Of a DNA stretch of 64,000 nucleotides, positions 26,375 through 36,400 are shown one piece after another. The DNA comes from Caenicola sp034331105 (GTDB taxonomy: Bacteria; Synergistota; Synergistia; Synergistales; Synergistaceae). The notes below the pieces were generated by a model that did no database searches, was not told where the DNA came from, and saw nothing but the letters and a program-made list of their open reading frames with translations. The stretch lies in assembly GCA_034331105.1 (NCBI GenBank), contig JAXQGB010000014.1, positions 332,355 through 396,354 of the forward strand, in the 5' to 3' direction. Every line of letters starts with the position of its first letter. Position 1 is the first letter of the stretch. The translations under genes and the position numbers were made by a program.

Positions 26375-27424
26375 ATGAATAGGAAAATACCTGTGATCAT
26401 ATGGGGAGCAACGGGATTCACTGGAGGAGAACTGCTGAGGATAATTGCACGCCACCCTTACATGGAAGTTGCCGGAGCCGTTTCAAGAAGCAAAGCCGGA
26501 ACACCGATCGGAGCCATACATCCGCACCTGCGTTTCGCATATCAGGATGTGAATTTCATCTCACCGGAGGAAGGCGGAGAGATCAATGCCGAACTGGTTT
26601 TCCTGGCACTGCCCCACAAGGCTGCTGCAGAGACGGCAAAGAAAAGGCTTTCAGCCGGACAGAAGGTCGTCGACCTTTCCGCCGACTTCAGGCTCAGGGA
26701 CCATGAACAATACAAAAGGTGGTACGAAACAGAGCATCCATGCCCTGAACTGCTCGAAGGAGCAGTCTACGGCCTTCCTGAGCTGCACAGGCAGGAAATG
26801 GCAGGTGCAAAGCTGATCTCCGGCGTCGGATGCAACGCAACATCAGCCATCTTCGCACTGCTTCCCCTTGCAAAGGCAGGCCTTATTGAAAGTGCCAGGA
26901 TCGAATGCCGTGTAGGCTCTTCCGAGGGAGGGGCTGAAGCCAAAGAGGGAAGTTCCCATTCGCTGAGAAGCAGGTCTCTCAGAGTGGTCTCCCCTTTCCT
27001 CCACAGGCACATGGCAGAAGTCATCCAGGAGCTCGCACTCCCCGAAGAGAAAATCAGCATGACTGTAACGGCCGTTGAGCTTGTAAGGGGGATACAGTGC
27101 ATAGCGCATGTATCACTCAACAGGACATTAAGGGAAGCAGACATTTGGAAGCTATTGCGCGCTCAATGGTCAAATGAGCCGTTTGTATCAGTTTCACCTG
27201 CCAAACCGGCTCATTTGCGTATACCTGATCCAAGGTTCGTACTTGGAAGCAACAGGGTCCTCACCGGATTTGCCCTTGCTGAAGACGGACGCCGCGCGAT
27301 AGCGGCATCGGCAATTGACAACCTGCTCAAGGGCGCGGCGGGATCCGCGGTACAGTCCGCAAACATAATGTGCGGGGCAGAGGAAACAGCCGGGCTTGAA
27401 ATGATGCCGCTCTACCCTGCTTAA
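26375..27424 (+). CDS. lysY: LysW-aminoadipyl phosphate reductase LysY
   Basis: ArgC-like NADPH-dependent semialdehyde-forming reductase, 349 residues. The N-terminal Rossmann motif is GATGFTGGELLR (about 11-22), the catalytic Cys is in GVGCNATSA (about 151-159), and SEGGAEAKEGSSHSLR matches the LysY variant rather than classical ArgC. GGGAGG precedes the ATG. It reduces the phosphorylated carrier adduct made by LysZ. Confidence 0.9.
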   Translation: MNRKIPVIIWGATGFTGGELLRIIARHPYMEVAGAVSRSKAGTPIGAIHPHLRFAYQDVNFISPEEGGEINAELVFLALPHKAAAETAKKRLSAGQKVVDLSADFRLRDHEQYKRWYETEHPCPELLEGAVYGLPELHRQEMAGAKLISGVGCNATSAIFALLPLAKAGLIESARIECRVGSSEGGAEAKEGSSHSLRSRSLRVVSPFLHRHMAEVIQELALPEEKISMTVTAVELVRGIQCIAHVSLNRTLREADIWKLLRAQWSNEPFVSVSPAKPAHLRIPDPRFVLGSNRVLTGFALAEDGRRAIAASAIDNLLKGAAGSAVQSANIMCGAEETAGLEMMPLYPA

Positions 27425-27478
27425 AAGACTTAATATTTGAGTGTCGGAACAGAGATCGAAAGGAACGGAGGAGAGGTC

Positions 27479-28291
27479 ATGATCGGAGTGGTTAAGATCG
27501 GCGGCGCTGAGGGCAACGAACTTGGGTCCCTCATGTCAGAATTGGCGAATAGGGTCGCCGGCGGTGAGAAATGGGTGCTTGTACATGGCGCAAGCGGAAT
27601 AATGGACAGACTCTGCAGAGAACGCGGTGTCGAGATCAGGATGGTAACAAGCCCTTCCGGTTACAGAAGCCGTTACGTCGGAGAAAGTGAAAGGGAGCTC
27701 TTCAGGGAGGCAGCCCTCACATACGGGGACAAGATCAAAAATATACTTGCAGATTTCGGGGCTTCAGCGGAATTTATGGATCCTGAAACGACAGAGGGCG
27801 TCTTTGCCGACAGAAAGGACGTACTGAGGGAGTATTCGGGTGGAAGGACCCGCATACTCCGCGGCAATTACAGCGGGACTATCTCCTCTGTCCGCGGAGA
27901 AAAGATCATCTCCGTCATAGAGAGAGGACTGATCCCCATTATCCCCCCACTGGGACTCGACAGCAGCTCAGGGTTATCGCTCAACATAGACGGAGACAGG
28001 CTTGCCGCCTCCGCAGCCAAAGCGGTGGGTGCGGACATCCTTGTGATACTTTCCAACGTTCCGGGGCTGATGATGGACATAAATGACCCGGGATCGCTGA
28101 TAAAAAGCCGTTCTTCGATGGGTGCCTGGAAAAAGCTCGAAGAATACGCAGTCGGAAACATGAAAAGGAAACTTCTTGCCTGCCGTGAAGCATTTGATCT
28201 GGGTGTCCCCAACATCCACCTTGCAGACGGAAGGGTAGCAGAACCGCTTAAAAACGCAGAAATGGGGAACGGAACATGCCTGACTCTCTAA
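27479..28291 (+). CDS. lysZ: LysW-aminoadipate kinase LysZ
   Basis: ArgB-like amino-acid kinase, 270 residues from the ATG at 27479, which has GGAGGAGAGG upstream; an upstream TTG frame start at 27437 was rejected. Kinase features are VKIGGAEGNE at the start, LVHGASG and INIDGDRLAA-type residues in the C-terminal half. It phosphorylates the terminal carboxyl of the LysW-bound substrate. Overlaps lysJ by 16 bp. Confidence 0.9.
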   Translation: MIGVVKIGGAEGNELGSLMSELANRVAGGEKWVLVHGASGIMDRLCRERGVEIRMVTSPSGYRSRYVGESERELFREAALTYGDKIKNILADFGASAEFMDPETTEGVFADRKDVLREYSGGRTRILRGNYSGTISSVRGEKIISVIERGLIPIIPPLGLDSSSGLSLNIDGDRLAASAAKAVGADILVILSNVPGLMMDINDPGSLIKSRSSMGAWKKLEEYAVGNMKRKLLACREAFDLGVPNIHLADGRVAEPLKNAEMGNGTCLTL

Positions 28292-29406
28292 GTTCACTTT
28301 ACGGCGGCCGGGGGATCGACCTCACTCACGGAGTTGGCTGCCATGTCTTCGACTCCGCTGACCGCGGATACATAGATTTTTTCAACGGTCACGGCGCTTC
28401 GCTCTTCGGACACTCCCATCCGCTGCTGACAGAAGCGCTGGAGAGGGGTGCAAAGGGGATCTGGACCAGCGGAGCCGGATTTGAATCACACGTCCGTGAA
28501 AAGCTGGCGGATGAGCTTGGCCTGATGCTTGGAGAGGGCAGGGTCTTTCTCTGCAACAGCGGCACGGAAGCCATCGAAGCCGCACTCAAGCTTGTTCTGA
28601 CACTGAGAAAGGGGCGCAGTCGGATACTCGCATGCAGAAGGGGATTCCACGGACGCACTTGCGGGGCTCTCTCGATAACCTTCAATCCCAAATACAGAGA
28701 ACCTTTCATGCCGCTGGTGGGAAAGGCAGAACATTTTTCCATGGACGACCTCGCTGACAACATCGACGATGATACGGCAGCTGTCTTTATAGAACCGGTA
28801 CAGGGAGAGGGAGGGGTCTTTGCACTTCCTGTCGAAACAGGAAATAAAATTACCGAAATGTGCAGAAAACACTCTGCCCTTCTCGTATCCGATGAGATAC
28901 AGAGCGGCCTCGGAAGGTGCGGTGCGCCTCTTGCAAGCAGCCTTACAGGACTGGATCCCGACATGGTCTGCCTGGCAAAGGGCCTTGCGGGCGGGATTCC
29001 TGCCGGGGCTCTGGTGTGGAAAAAAGAGCTCGGAGACTTTCTCCCCCACAGCCATGGTTCCACATACGGAGGAAACGAACTGGCCGCGACCGTTTCTCTG
29101 GCCGTCCTTTCAATGGTCATGCACAGTGACCTTCCCGAAAAAGCAGCGAAGTCAGGTGAGTTTTTCAGATCCCGCATATTTGCCATAGGAAGCACCCACA
29201 TAAAGGATGTCCGGGGCATGGGACTTCTAAACGGGATAGAACTTGACATCCCCTCCGTCGGTGTAGTCAAAGCCTTGCAGGAGAACGGCCTTCTCTCGCT
29301 CACTGCTGGTCCCCGTACACTAAGGTTCCTGCCATCTTTTGCCGCTGAAGAAAAAGACTTCGAAGAAGCGGCCCTGATACTTGCAAGAACTCTGGAGGGA
29401 TTTTGA
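28276..29406 (+). CDS. lysJ: LysW-aminoadipate semialdehyde transaminase LysJ
   Basis: Class III PLP aminotransferase (ArgD-like), 376 residues. NSGTEAIEAALKL (about 95-107) binds phosphate, SDEIQSGLGRCG carries the cofactor Asp, and the Schiff-base Lys is in CLAKGLAGGIPAGA (K about 236). It converts the LysW-bound semialdehyde to LysW-lysine (or LysW-ornithine). Confidence 0.9.
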   Translation: MPDSLSSLYGGRGIDLTHGVGCHVFDSADRGYIDFFNGHGASLFGHSHPLLTEALERGAKGIWTSGAGFESHVREKLADELGLMLGEGRVFLCNSGTEAIEAALKLVLTLRKGRSRILACRRGFHGRTCGALSITFNPKYREPFMPLVGKAEHFSMDDLADNIDDDTAAVFIEPVQGEGGVFALPVETGNKITEMCRKHSALLVSDEIQSGLGRCGAPLASSLTGLDPDMVCLAKGLAGGIPAGALVWKKELGDFLPHSHGSTYGGNELAATVSLAVLSMVMHSDLPEKAAKSGEFFRSRIFAIGSTHIKDVRGMGLLNGIELDIPSVGVVKALQENGLLSLTAGPRTLRFLPSFAAEEKDFEEAALILARTLEGF

Positions 29407-29407
29407 C

Positions 29408-30439
29408 ATGGGGCTTCCTGAATCAGCCAGGCTACTGGCAGATCTTGTAGCTGTACCCAGTCCGACCAGGCACGAGGCTGATGCTGCAAGGATGCTGGCA
29501 GACAGGCTCCCCCGCTTTGGATGGAGCGGCTCGCACCTTGACGGAGCGGGCAGTGTTGTCGCTGAGCGTGGAACAGGGGATAAGGAGCTTGTCCTGCTGA
29601 GCCACATAGATACCGTTCCGGGCGGGCCTGAGGTCATGATAAGCGAAGATGTCATCCGGGGGCGCGGAAGCGTTGACGCAAAAGGCCCCTGCTGCGCAAT
29701 GGCCGTGGCAGGAGGCGCCGTCCCCGTGCCGGACGGATGGAGGATCACCTTTGTTGCAGCGGTAGGAGAAGAGATCGACTCAAAGGGAGCAAGGTTCCGC
29801 ATGCCCCTCCACTCCCCCGAGGCTTGCGTCATAGGTGAGCCCACAGGGAGCGACGGCGTGGCGATCTCCTACAGGGGCAGGATCCTCTTTGACATAAAGG
29901 GCGAGGACGACGGGGCGCACAGGTCCGGAAGCCCGGGGCCAATAACTGATTCAGTCATGGCAGCATCTTCCATAATAGATATAACCAGAAACATGGGGAA
30001 GGGCTGGTCTGTGGCGATAATGGAAATGGAAGGGCACGAAGCCGGAAAAAGAAGCGCCACCATCACAATGGACCTCAGGACTCCTCTGGGAGCCGATCAG
30101 GAAGAGCTCGAACTTATGATAAGAGAGACCGCAGCGGCCTTCGGAGTGAGATCCGAGATCATCGAATATGTTCCTCCCTACGGTGTACACAAGTCCGATC
30201 CCGTGATAAGGGCATTCAGGAACGCCATACGGGACTGCGGCGGCACTCCGAGAGTTCTGGCCAAACAGGGGACGTGCGATTTCAACGTGCTCTCACCCTG
30301 GGGCTGCCACATGGGAGCATACGGCCCCGGCAACTCGATATACGACCACAGTTCCAATGAACAGATCCCCGTCTCTGAGTATCTGAAGGGAATAGAAGTC
30401 CTGAAACTTGCCCTTCCGAGAATAATGACGTCCATATGA
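29408..30439 (+). CDS. lysK: LysW-lysine/ornithine carboxypeptidase LysK
   Basis: Zinc-dependent M20-family hydrolase, 343 residues from the ATG at 29408 (CTGGAGGGA upstream; the TTG at 29381 lies inside lysJ). The metal-binding SHIDTVPGG (about 66-74) and GEEIDSKGAR with the catalytic Glu are visible. It releases the free amino acid from LysW, ending the carrier pathway. Starts one base after lysJ. Confidence 0.9.
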   Translation: MGLPESARLLADLVAVPSPTRHEADAARMLADRLPRFGWSGSHLDGAGSVVAERGTGDKELVLLSHIDTVPGGPEVMISEDVIRGRGSVDAKGPCCAMAVAGGAVPVPDGWRITFVAAVGEEIDSKGARFRMPLHSPEACVIGEPTGSDGVAISYRGRILFDIKGEDDGAHRSGSPGPITDSVMAASSIIDITRNMGKGWSVAIMEMEGHEAGKRSATITMDLRTPLGADQEELELMIRETAAAFGVRSEIIEYVPPYGVHKSDPVIRAFRNAIRDCGGTPRVLAKQGTCDFNVLSPWGCHMGAYGPGNSIYDHSSNEQIPVSEYLKGIEVLKLALPRIMTSI

Positions 30440-30465
30440 GAAGCGGGAGGCAATGGCAGAATGCG

Positions 30466-30833
30466 ACAAAAGTATGTCGCGTGAAGCCGTTGTGAAGCGA
30501 TGGTGAAACGATTGTAAGGGCGGTCAAACGGTCGTCAAACGTTGTTAAACAGTAGTCAAACGATAGTAGGGGGCAAGAACCTGACCCTTTCCGTCGTCCC
30601 CGAGTGCTTCCATCGGGGATCCAGCGGCTTTGGTCTTAGGGCTTATAAACACAGTAATAACCTGAAACCAAAGACTCTGGATCCCGGCTCACGGGCACAC
30701 CGGGAAGACGATAAAAGGCTAGGCACTTAAGTTCTTAAGATCGTTTGACTATTGTTTGACCGCTTTTACAACTGCTTCACCATTGCTTCACTACCGTTTC
30801 ACGCCGGTGTTTTTCCGGCAGCTTCACCGTAAG
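30466..30833. repeat. Large inverted repeat element A, 11-bp phased units
   Basis: Left arm (30461-30575): an end hairpin GCGAC / GTCGC, then units GTGAAGCCGTT, GTGAAGCGATG, GTGAAACGATT, a short GTAAGGGCG, then GTCAAACGGTC, GTCAAACGTTG, TTAAACAGTA, GTCAAACGATA. Right arm (about 30738-30830) is the reverse complement pattern ending with hairpin GCCGG / CCGGC. The centre (30608-30715) holds a second inverted repeat GGGGATCCAG / CTGGATCCC with CGGG-rich hairpin. It fills the whole lysK-transaldolase gap and no gene is seen in it. Related copies are at 48.7 and 50.7 kb. Confidence 0.8.
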
Positions 30834-30836
30834 GGG

Positions 30837-31493
30837 TTATTTCTTAGCGCCCAGATACTTTTCCCAGTCCTTGTTGAACTGGTCTATCCCCTTCGCTGTC
30901 AGAGGATGGTCAAACATCATTTTGAGGACTTTGAACGGGACTGTCGCAATATGCGCCCCGGCCTTTGCTGATTCAAAGACATGAGCCGGGTGGCGAAGGC
31001 TGGCTGCGATTATTTGCGTCTCTATCCCGTAGATATCGAATATTCCTGCTATATCCCTGACAAGCTGCATCCCGTCTTCACCGATGTCATCCAGGCGTCC
31101 GACGAAGGGGCTGACATAAGTTGCACCGGCTGCAGCCGCCAGGATAGCCTGGTTCGCTGAAAAAATAAGGGTCACATTGGTTTTGATGCCCTCTTTTGAA
31201 AGCTCTTTCACGGCTCCCAGTCCATCCGGACAGAGCGGGATCTTTACCACTACGTTAGGATCTATCTTAGCGATCACTCTTGCTTCCTCGATCAGCTTAT
31301 CTTTTTCAAGCGACACTGCTTCAGCGCTCACGGGCCCCTTTACAGTCTCCGCTATTTCACGTACACGGGTGTGGAAATCCACGCTGCCCTCTTTTGATAC
31401 AAGAGTAGGATTTGTGGTCGCTCCTGCGATAATGCCCCATGAACATGCTGTCCTTACTTCTTCGATATTTGCGGTGTCGATAAAAAATTTCAT
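30837..31493 (-). CDS. Small transaldolase / fructose-6-phosphate aldolase family
   Basis: TalC/FSA-type class I aldolase, 218 residues from the ATG at 31493 (AAGGATGG upstream). It starts FFIDTANIEEVR, includes GATTNPTLVSKEG (about 28-40) and the Schiff-base Lys in VVKIPLC (about 86-92). It could act as transaldolase in the non-oxidative pentose pathway or as fructose-6-phosphate aldolase; sequence by eye does not separate these. Confidence 0.88.
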   Translation of the reverse strand: MKFFIDTANIEEVRTACSWGIIAGATTNPTLVSKEGSVDFHTRVREIAETVKGPVSAEAVSLEKDKLIEEARVIAKIDPNVVVKIPLCPDGLGAVKELSKEGIKTNVTLIFSANQAILAAAAGATYVSPFVGRLDDIGEDGMQLVRDIAGIFDIYGIETQIIAASLRHPAHVFESAKAGAHIATVPFKVLKMMFDHPLTAKGIDQFNKDWEKYLGAKK

Positions 31494-31654
31494 TATTTTC
31501 CATCCTTTCCTGATGTTTGGCATCACATTGGGATATTTCGTTGACCTGTCTGATTAAGAATCATAACTCATTTTTTATTTTTATTACTGAACTTTCCCAC
31601 CTGTTGCAGTAAGTGGATTTAAACCCTTCTTTTTTTCAGCATGTTTATAATCGA

Positions 31655-31722
31655 AGACTTAGTGTCTTAAAACCCTCAAGCCGCTGGATTCCCGCTAAGA
31701 GGCATACGGGAAAAACGATGAG
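31655..31722. repeat. Short copy of the repeat centre (element D)
   Basis: CCGCTGGATTCCCG followed after a few bases by GGCATACGGGAAAAACGATGAG matches the central module of elements A and B (CTGGATCCCGG ... CATACCGGGAAGACGAT). No 11-bp arms are present. The stem is TTCCCG / CGGGAA. Confidence 0.6.
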
Positions 31723-31738
31723 AAAGTTCTATTACAAT

Positions 31739-31777
31739 AAAAAGGGCCTCCTTAGAAATTGTTTATCGGAGGCCCCT
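31739..31777 (-). terminator. Terminator after the nifJ-carboxyltransferase operon
   Basis: On the minus strand GGGGCCTCCG ... GGAGGCCC is followed by TTTTTATTG. The remaining bases between 31494 and 31739 hold only the repeat copy and AT-rich sequence. Confidence 0.82.
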
Positions 31778-31809
31778 GATCGTTTAAAATATTTTTTAGG
31801 TTCTTACTT

Positions 31810-33396
31810 CTATATTGCGTATGCTTCCGGAGATACCTGTTCCTCAAGACCAATGTCAACGCAATTTTCCTTTGCAAACTTTTTGGGCAGGAAATCTTTG
31901 GCGACCTGGGGGAAGAGAACGTAGCTCAGAACATCCTCGGGCTGTGTCATCCAGACGCCCATCTCTTTCCTGGCGGCCTCAAGCTCAGGCTCGATCTTTT
32001 CGCCGGGCCTGCAGGTGATCGGGATCTCATCGCCCAGCACCTTCTTCTGGATCACGGGATCGACAGGAGCCGGCGTTGTTCCATAGTAACCCCTGAAGTA
32101 CTGATATACTTCCTTTGATACTACCTTCCAGCGTTCTCCGGAAATGACGTTCATGGCTGCCTGTGTGCCTACAAGCTGGCTCGTCGGGGTAACAAGAGGA
32201 GGATAACCCATCTCCTTGCGGACCCTTGGGACTTCCTCCATGACCTCTTTGAACTTATGGAATGCATTCCCCTCTTTGAGTTGGCTCTGCAGGTTTGAAT
32301 ACATCCCTCCGGGCACCTGGTAAAGGAGTATGTTGATATCTACTCCGCTTACTCCCATGATTATGTCGCTGTACTTTTTCTTGAGTCCCTCGTAGTACTC
32401 TGCTACAGGCAGGAGCTTCTCAAGGGAGAGATGTGTGTCCAGCGGGCCGCCTTTAAGTGCCGCCACCATAGCTTCTGTCGCAGGCTGGCTGGTCCCCATG
32501 GCAAATGGGGAGATGGCGCAGTCGATAACATCAGCTCCGGCCTCAAGTCCGGCAAAATAGCTCATTGCTGCCATGCCGCTGGTGTAGTGGCTGTGGAGCT
32601 GCACCGGCAGGTTTACCGTCTTTTTGATCGCCTTAACAAGTTCGGAAGCGGCGACCGGGGACATAAGCCCTGCCATGTCCTTTATGCATATGGAATCGGC
32701 ACCCATGTCCGCCATGTCTTTAGCCTGCTTCGCAAAAAGATCAAGGGTGTGGACGGGGGATATGGTGTAAGAGATGGACATCTGCAGCTCTCCGCCCTCT
32801 TTTTTGACGGCTTCTGCTGCGATCGACATGTTGCGCAGGTCATTGAGCGCATCGAATATCCTTATGATGTCTATCCCGTTGCCTATCGCCCGCTTTACAA
32901 ATTCACGGACTGTTTCGTCGGAGTAATGCCTGTACCCAACAAGATTCTGCCCTCTGAGAAGCATCTGGGTCTTTGTCTTCTTCATCCGCTTCTTGATCTG
33001 ACGCAGCCTGTCCCATGGGTCTTCGTTCAGGAAACGCATCGCAGAATCAAAGGTTGCTCCTCCCCACATCTCCACTGAATGGTAACCGACCTCGTCCATT
33101 ATCTCGCAAATAGGGAGCATGTCGTCTGTCTTCAGTCTCGTTGCCATTATGGACTGATGTGCATCGCGGAAAGCAGTCTCCATTATTCCGACTCTCGGTC
33201 TTGGGGCGGCGGTTATTTTCTCTGGTCTGGGTGTCTCTTTCACTTCGATAACAGTTTTCACTGTCTCTTCAGAAACACACTCTTTCACGGTTTCCGCAGC
33301 CTCCTTTCCATTGCAGTCAGCAGCGCAGTTCACTTTTGTGGCTATGACGCGGCCCTTGGTATCCTTGATCTCCTGCTTTACTTCACTTTTTTCCAT
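31810..33396 (-). CDS. Biotin-dependent carboxyltransferase subunit (PycB/OadA alpha/5S type)
   Basis: Carboxyltransferase acting on pyruvate/oxaloacetate, 528 residues. ETAFRDAHQSIMATRLKTDDM (from residue 73), the metal site region ICIKDMAGLMSP with the carbamylated Lys, and HLHSHYTSG-like VQLHSHYTSG are visible. There is no biotinylation MKM motif at the C-terminus, so a separate biotin carrier is needed. Residues 1-68 form an extra, low-complexity acidic extension with Cys pairs (NCAADCNG). It follows nifJ by six bases, tying oxaloacetate/pyruvate interconversion to pyruvate oxidation. Confidence 0.83.
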   Translation of the reverse strand: MEKSEVKQEIKDTKGRVIATKVNCAADCNGKEAAETVKECVSEETVKTVIEVKETPRPEKITAAPRPRVGIMETAFRDAHQSIMATRLKTDDMLPICEIMDEVGYHSVEMWGGATFDSAMRFLNEDPWDRLRQIKKRMKKTKTQMLLRGQNLVGYRHYSDETVREFVKRAIGNGIDIIRIFDALNDLRNMSIAAEAVKKEGGELQMSISYTISPVHTLDLFAKQAKDMADMGADSICIKDMAGLMSPVAASELVKAIKKTVNLPVQLHSHYTSGMAAMSYFAGLEAGADVIDCAISPFAMGTSQPATEAMVAALKGGPLDTHLSLEKLLPVAEYYEGLKKKYSDIIMGVSGVDINILLYQVPGGMYSNLQSQLKEGNAFHKFKEVMEEVPRVRKEMGYPPLVTPTSQLVGTQAAMNVISGERWKVVSKEVYQYFRGYYGTTPAPVDPVIQKKVLGDEIPITCRPGEKIEPELEAARKEMGVWMTQPEDVLSYVLFPQVAKDFLPKKFAKENCVDIGLEEQVSPEAYAI

Positions 33397-33402
33397 TTAC
33401 TG

Positions 33403-36400
33403 CTAGTCCTCCATTTTCATGGCGGCCATATGGCTGAAATAACGCCAGCGCGCCTTTATATCCTTCTCTTCCTCTTTCAGAAGCGCCTCTGCAACTTCAG
33501 GATCCATCGCCACAAGGCTCTTGTAACGTGTCTCGTTGTAAACGTAATCCTTCAGCGGCAGACTTGGTTCTTTGCTGTCTAGGACGAGCGGGTTCTTGCC
33601 CTCTTTCGCCAAGTCAGGATTATATCTCATAAGCATCCAATGTCCGGACTCCACAGCCTTTTTCTGCTGATCAAGCCCCTTCACCATATCTATCCCGTGG
33701 GCTATGCAGTGGCTGTAGGCTATTATGATAGAGGGTCCGTCATAGGCCTCTGCCTCGCGGAAAACTTTGACCGTGTGGGCGTCATTGGCTCCCATGGCCA
33801 CCCTTCCAACGTAGACGTTTCCATAGCTCATAGCCATAAGCGCAAGGTCTTTCTTGCCCATCTTCTTTCCGCCTGCAGCAAATTTGGCAACTGCTCCGCG
33901 AGGTGTGGATTTTGACATCTGGCCTCCTGTGTTGGAGTAGACCTCTGTGTCAAGGACCAGGATGTTGATGTTTTTGCCTGAGGCTATCACGTGGTCAAGT
34001 CCGCCGTATCCGATGTCGTATGCCCATCCGTCTCCTCCGACACACCATACGCTCTTTTTAACAAGGCTGTCTGCCAAGGAAATAAGCTCTTCAGCCTCTT
34101 CCGTGCACATGTATTCCAGCTGGTTCTTGAGCTCTTCGACCTTCTGCCTGAGTTCGCTTATCTCTGCTTCTGTCGTCTGGGGAGCCTCAAGTATTGATTT
34201 TACAAGTTTCTTGCCAAGCACCGGGGCCATCTTCTCAAGGAGTTCGGCCGCGTATTCGCAGTGCTTGTCTATGGCCATGCGGAAACCAAGTCCGAATTCG
34301 GCTGCGTCTTCGAAGAGGGAGTTGCTCCATGCAGGTCCGCGTCCATCATCGTTGACTGCCCATGGGGTCGTCGGAAGGTTGCCGCCGTATATTGAGCTGC
34401 ATCCTGTTGCATTGGCTATTATCGCCCTGTCTCCAAAGAGGGCTGAGAGAAGCTTGAGGTATGGTGTCTCTCCGCATCCGGCGCATGCGCCTGAGAACTC
34501 GAACAACGGCCTGAGAAGCTGTACGTCTTTCACGAGTCCGAGGTTAAGCTTGCTGCGGTCCACATCCGGAAGTTCGAGGAAGAAATTCCAGTTCTCGCGT
34601 TCTTTCTCGCGGACATCCATCTGTGTGACCATCATAAGCGGACGTGCGGTGCTGCCCTCTTTTGCCTTAACAGGGCAGTTGTATGCGCAGAGGCCGCATC
34701 CGACGCAGTCTTCGGGAGCTACCTGTACAGTGAACTTGGCTCCTTCGAATTCCTTCCACTTTGCGTCTGCGCTCTTGAATGTCTTCGGTGCGCCTTTAAG
34801 AAGGTCCGCATCATATACTTTAGCGCGTATGGATGCATGAGGGCATACGAGCGCGCATTTTCCGCACTGTATGCAGAGCGACGGATCCCATGAAGGGATG
34901 TCTATGGCAATGCTGCGTTTTTCGTACTGGGTCGTCCCGCTCGGGAAGGTCCCGTCTTCAGGCAGGCAGGATACGGGCAGTCCGTCTCCTTCAAGTACCA
35001 TCATCGGGCCGAGGACATCCTTGACAAATTCCGGAGCGTCGTCTGCCACAGGTGGCTTGATGTCAAACTTTGACGTCGCCTTCTTGGGAACCTTGACTTC
35101 GTAAAGGTTTGCAAGTGTAGCATCGACCGCTGCTATGTTCTGATCGACGACAGACTGGCCTTTGCGGCTGTAGCTGCTGACTATCGCGTCCTTGATGGCT
35201 TTTATCGCCCGCTTCTTCTCGAGCACTCCGCTGATGGCAAAGAAGCATGTCTGCATGATCGTGTTGGTGCGTCCGCCCATGCCGCTTTCCCTGGCTATCT
35301 TAACTGCGTCTATGGTGTAGAACTTGAGTTTTTTGTCTATTATCCTCTGCTGAGTGGTCTTAGGAAGCTTGTCCCACACCTCATCGGGGCCGAACGGGCT
35401 GTTGAGGAGGAAAGTCCCTCCCTCTGCCGCGCCCTTAAGCACATCGAGCTTCTCAAGGAATGAGTAAACGTGGCATGCAACAAAGTTGGCCTTGTTTATC
35501 ATGTAGCTGGCGTATATGGGGTTGGGTCCGAAACGGAGGTGGCTTACCGTTATGCCGCCCGACTTCTTGGAGTCGTAGCTGTAGTATCCCTGGGCATAGA
35601 GGTCTGTCTCGCCGCCGATGATCTTGATGGAGTTCTTGTTCGCTCCGACTGTTCCGTCTGAGCCAAGTCCGTAGAAGAGGCAGCGGACCGTCTTGGGGTC
35701 TTCCGTGTCAAAAGAGGGATCATAGTCGAGGCTGGAGAAGCTGATGTCGTCGTCGATGCCGATAGTGAAGCTGTCCTTCGGCAGGGCTTTCTTGAGCTCG
35801 TCGTATACTCCCTTGACCATGGCAGGGGTAAAATCTTTCGATGAAAGTCCGTAGCGGCCGCCGACTACCATGATGTCGCTGCCGGAAAGGGCCTCTCTTA
35901 CATCCATGCAGAGAGGTTCACAGATCGCTGCGGGATCCTTGCAGCGGTCAAGCACTGCTATCCTGTTCACTGTTGCGGGAAGCGTGTTGAGGAAGCGGGA
36001 AATATCAAACGGACGATAGAGGCGGACAACGAGAAGCCCGACTTTTTCCCCGTTCTGCATCAGCCTGTCAACTGTCTCGCGCGCCACGGCAGCTCCTGAT
36101 CCCATCATAACGATCACTCTCTCCGCATCATCTGCTCCGTAGTAATCAAAGAGATGATATTTGCGGCCGACCTGTTTCGCGAAGCGGTCCATTGCTTTCT
36201 GGGTAATGTCCGGAACTGCTTCATAGAATGGAGTGCATGCCTCTCTGGCCTGGAAGAAGACGTCCGGGTTCTGTGCTGTACCCCGGATAAATGGCGAATC
36301 AGGACTCAGCCTGTTATATCTGTGGGATCTGACGAGTTCGTCGTCTATAAGTGCGCGCATGTCGTCGTACTCAATTTCTTCGACTTTCATCTCTTCATGG

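Noticed and set aside
28389..29489. 366-codon open frame on the minus strand
   Set aside because: Antisense to lysJ and lysK with Ser/Pro/Ala-rich composition typical of frame shadows.
30461..30575. Phased short repeats considered as a CRISPR array
   Set aside because: Units are 9-11 bp and adjacent with no unique spacers, and they are inverted on the other side. No cas genes are in the window.
33947..34840. 297-codon open frame on the plus strand
   Set aside because: Antisense to nifJ; Ser-rich with no recognisable domain.
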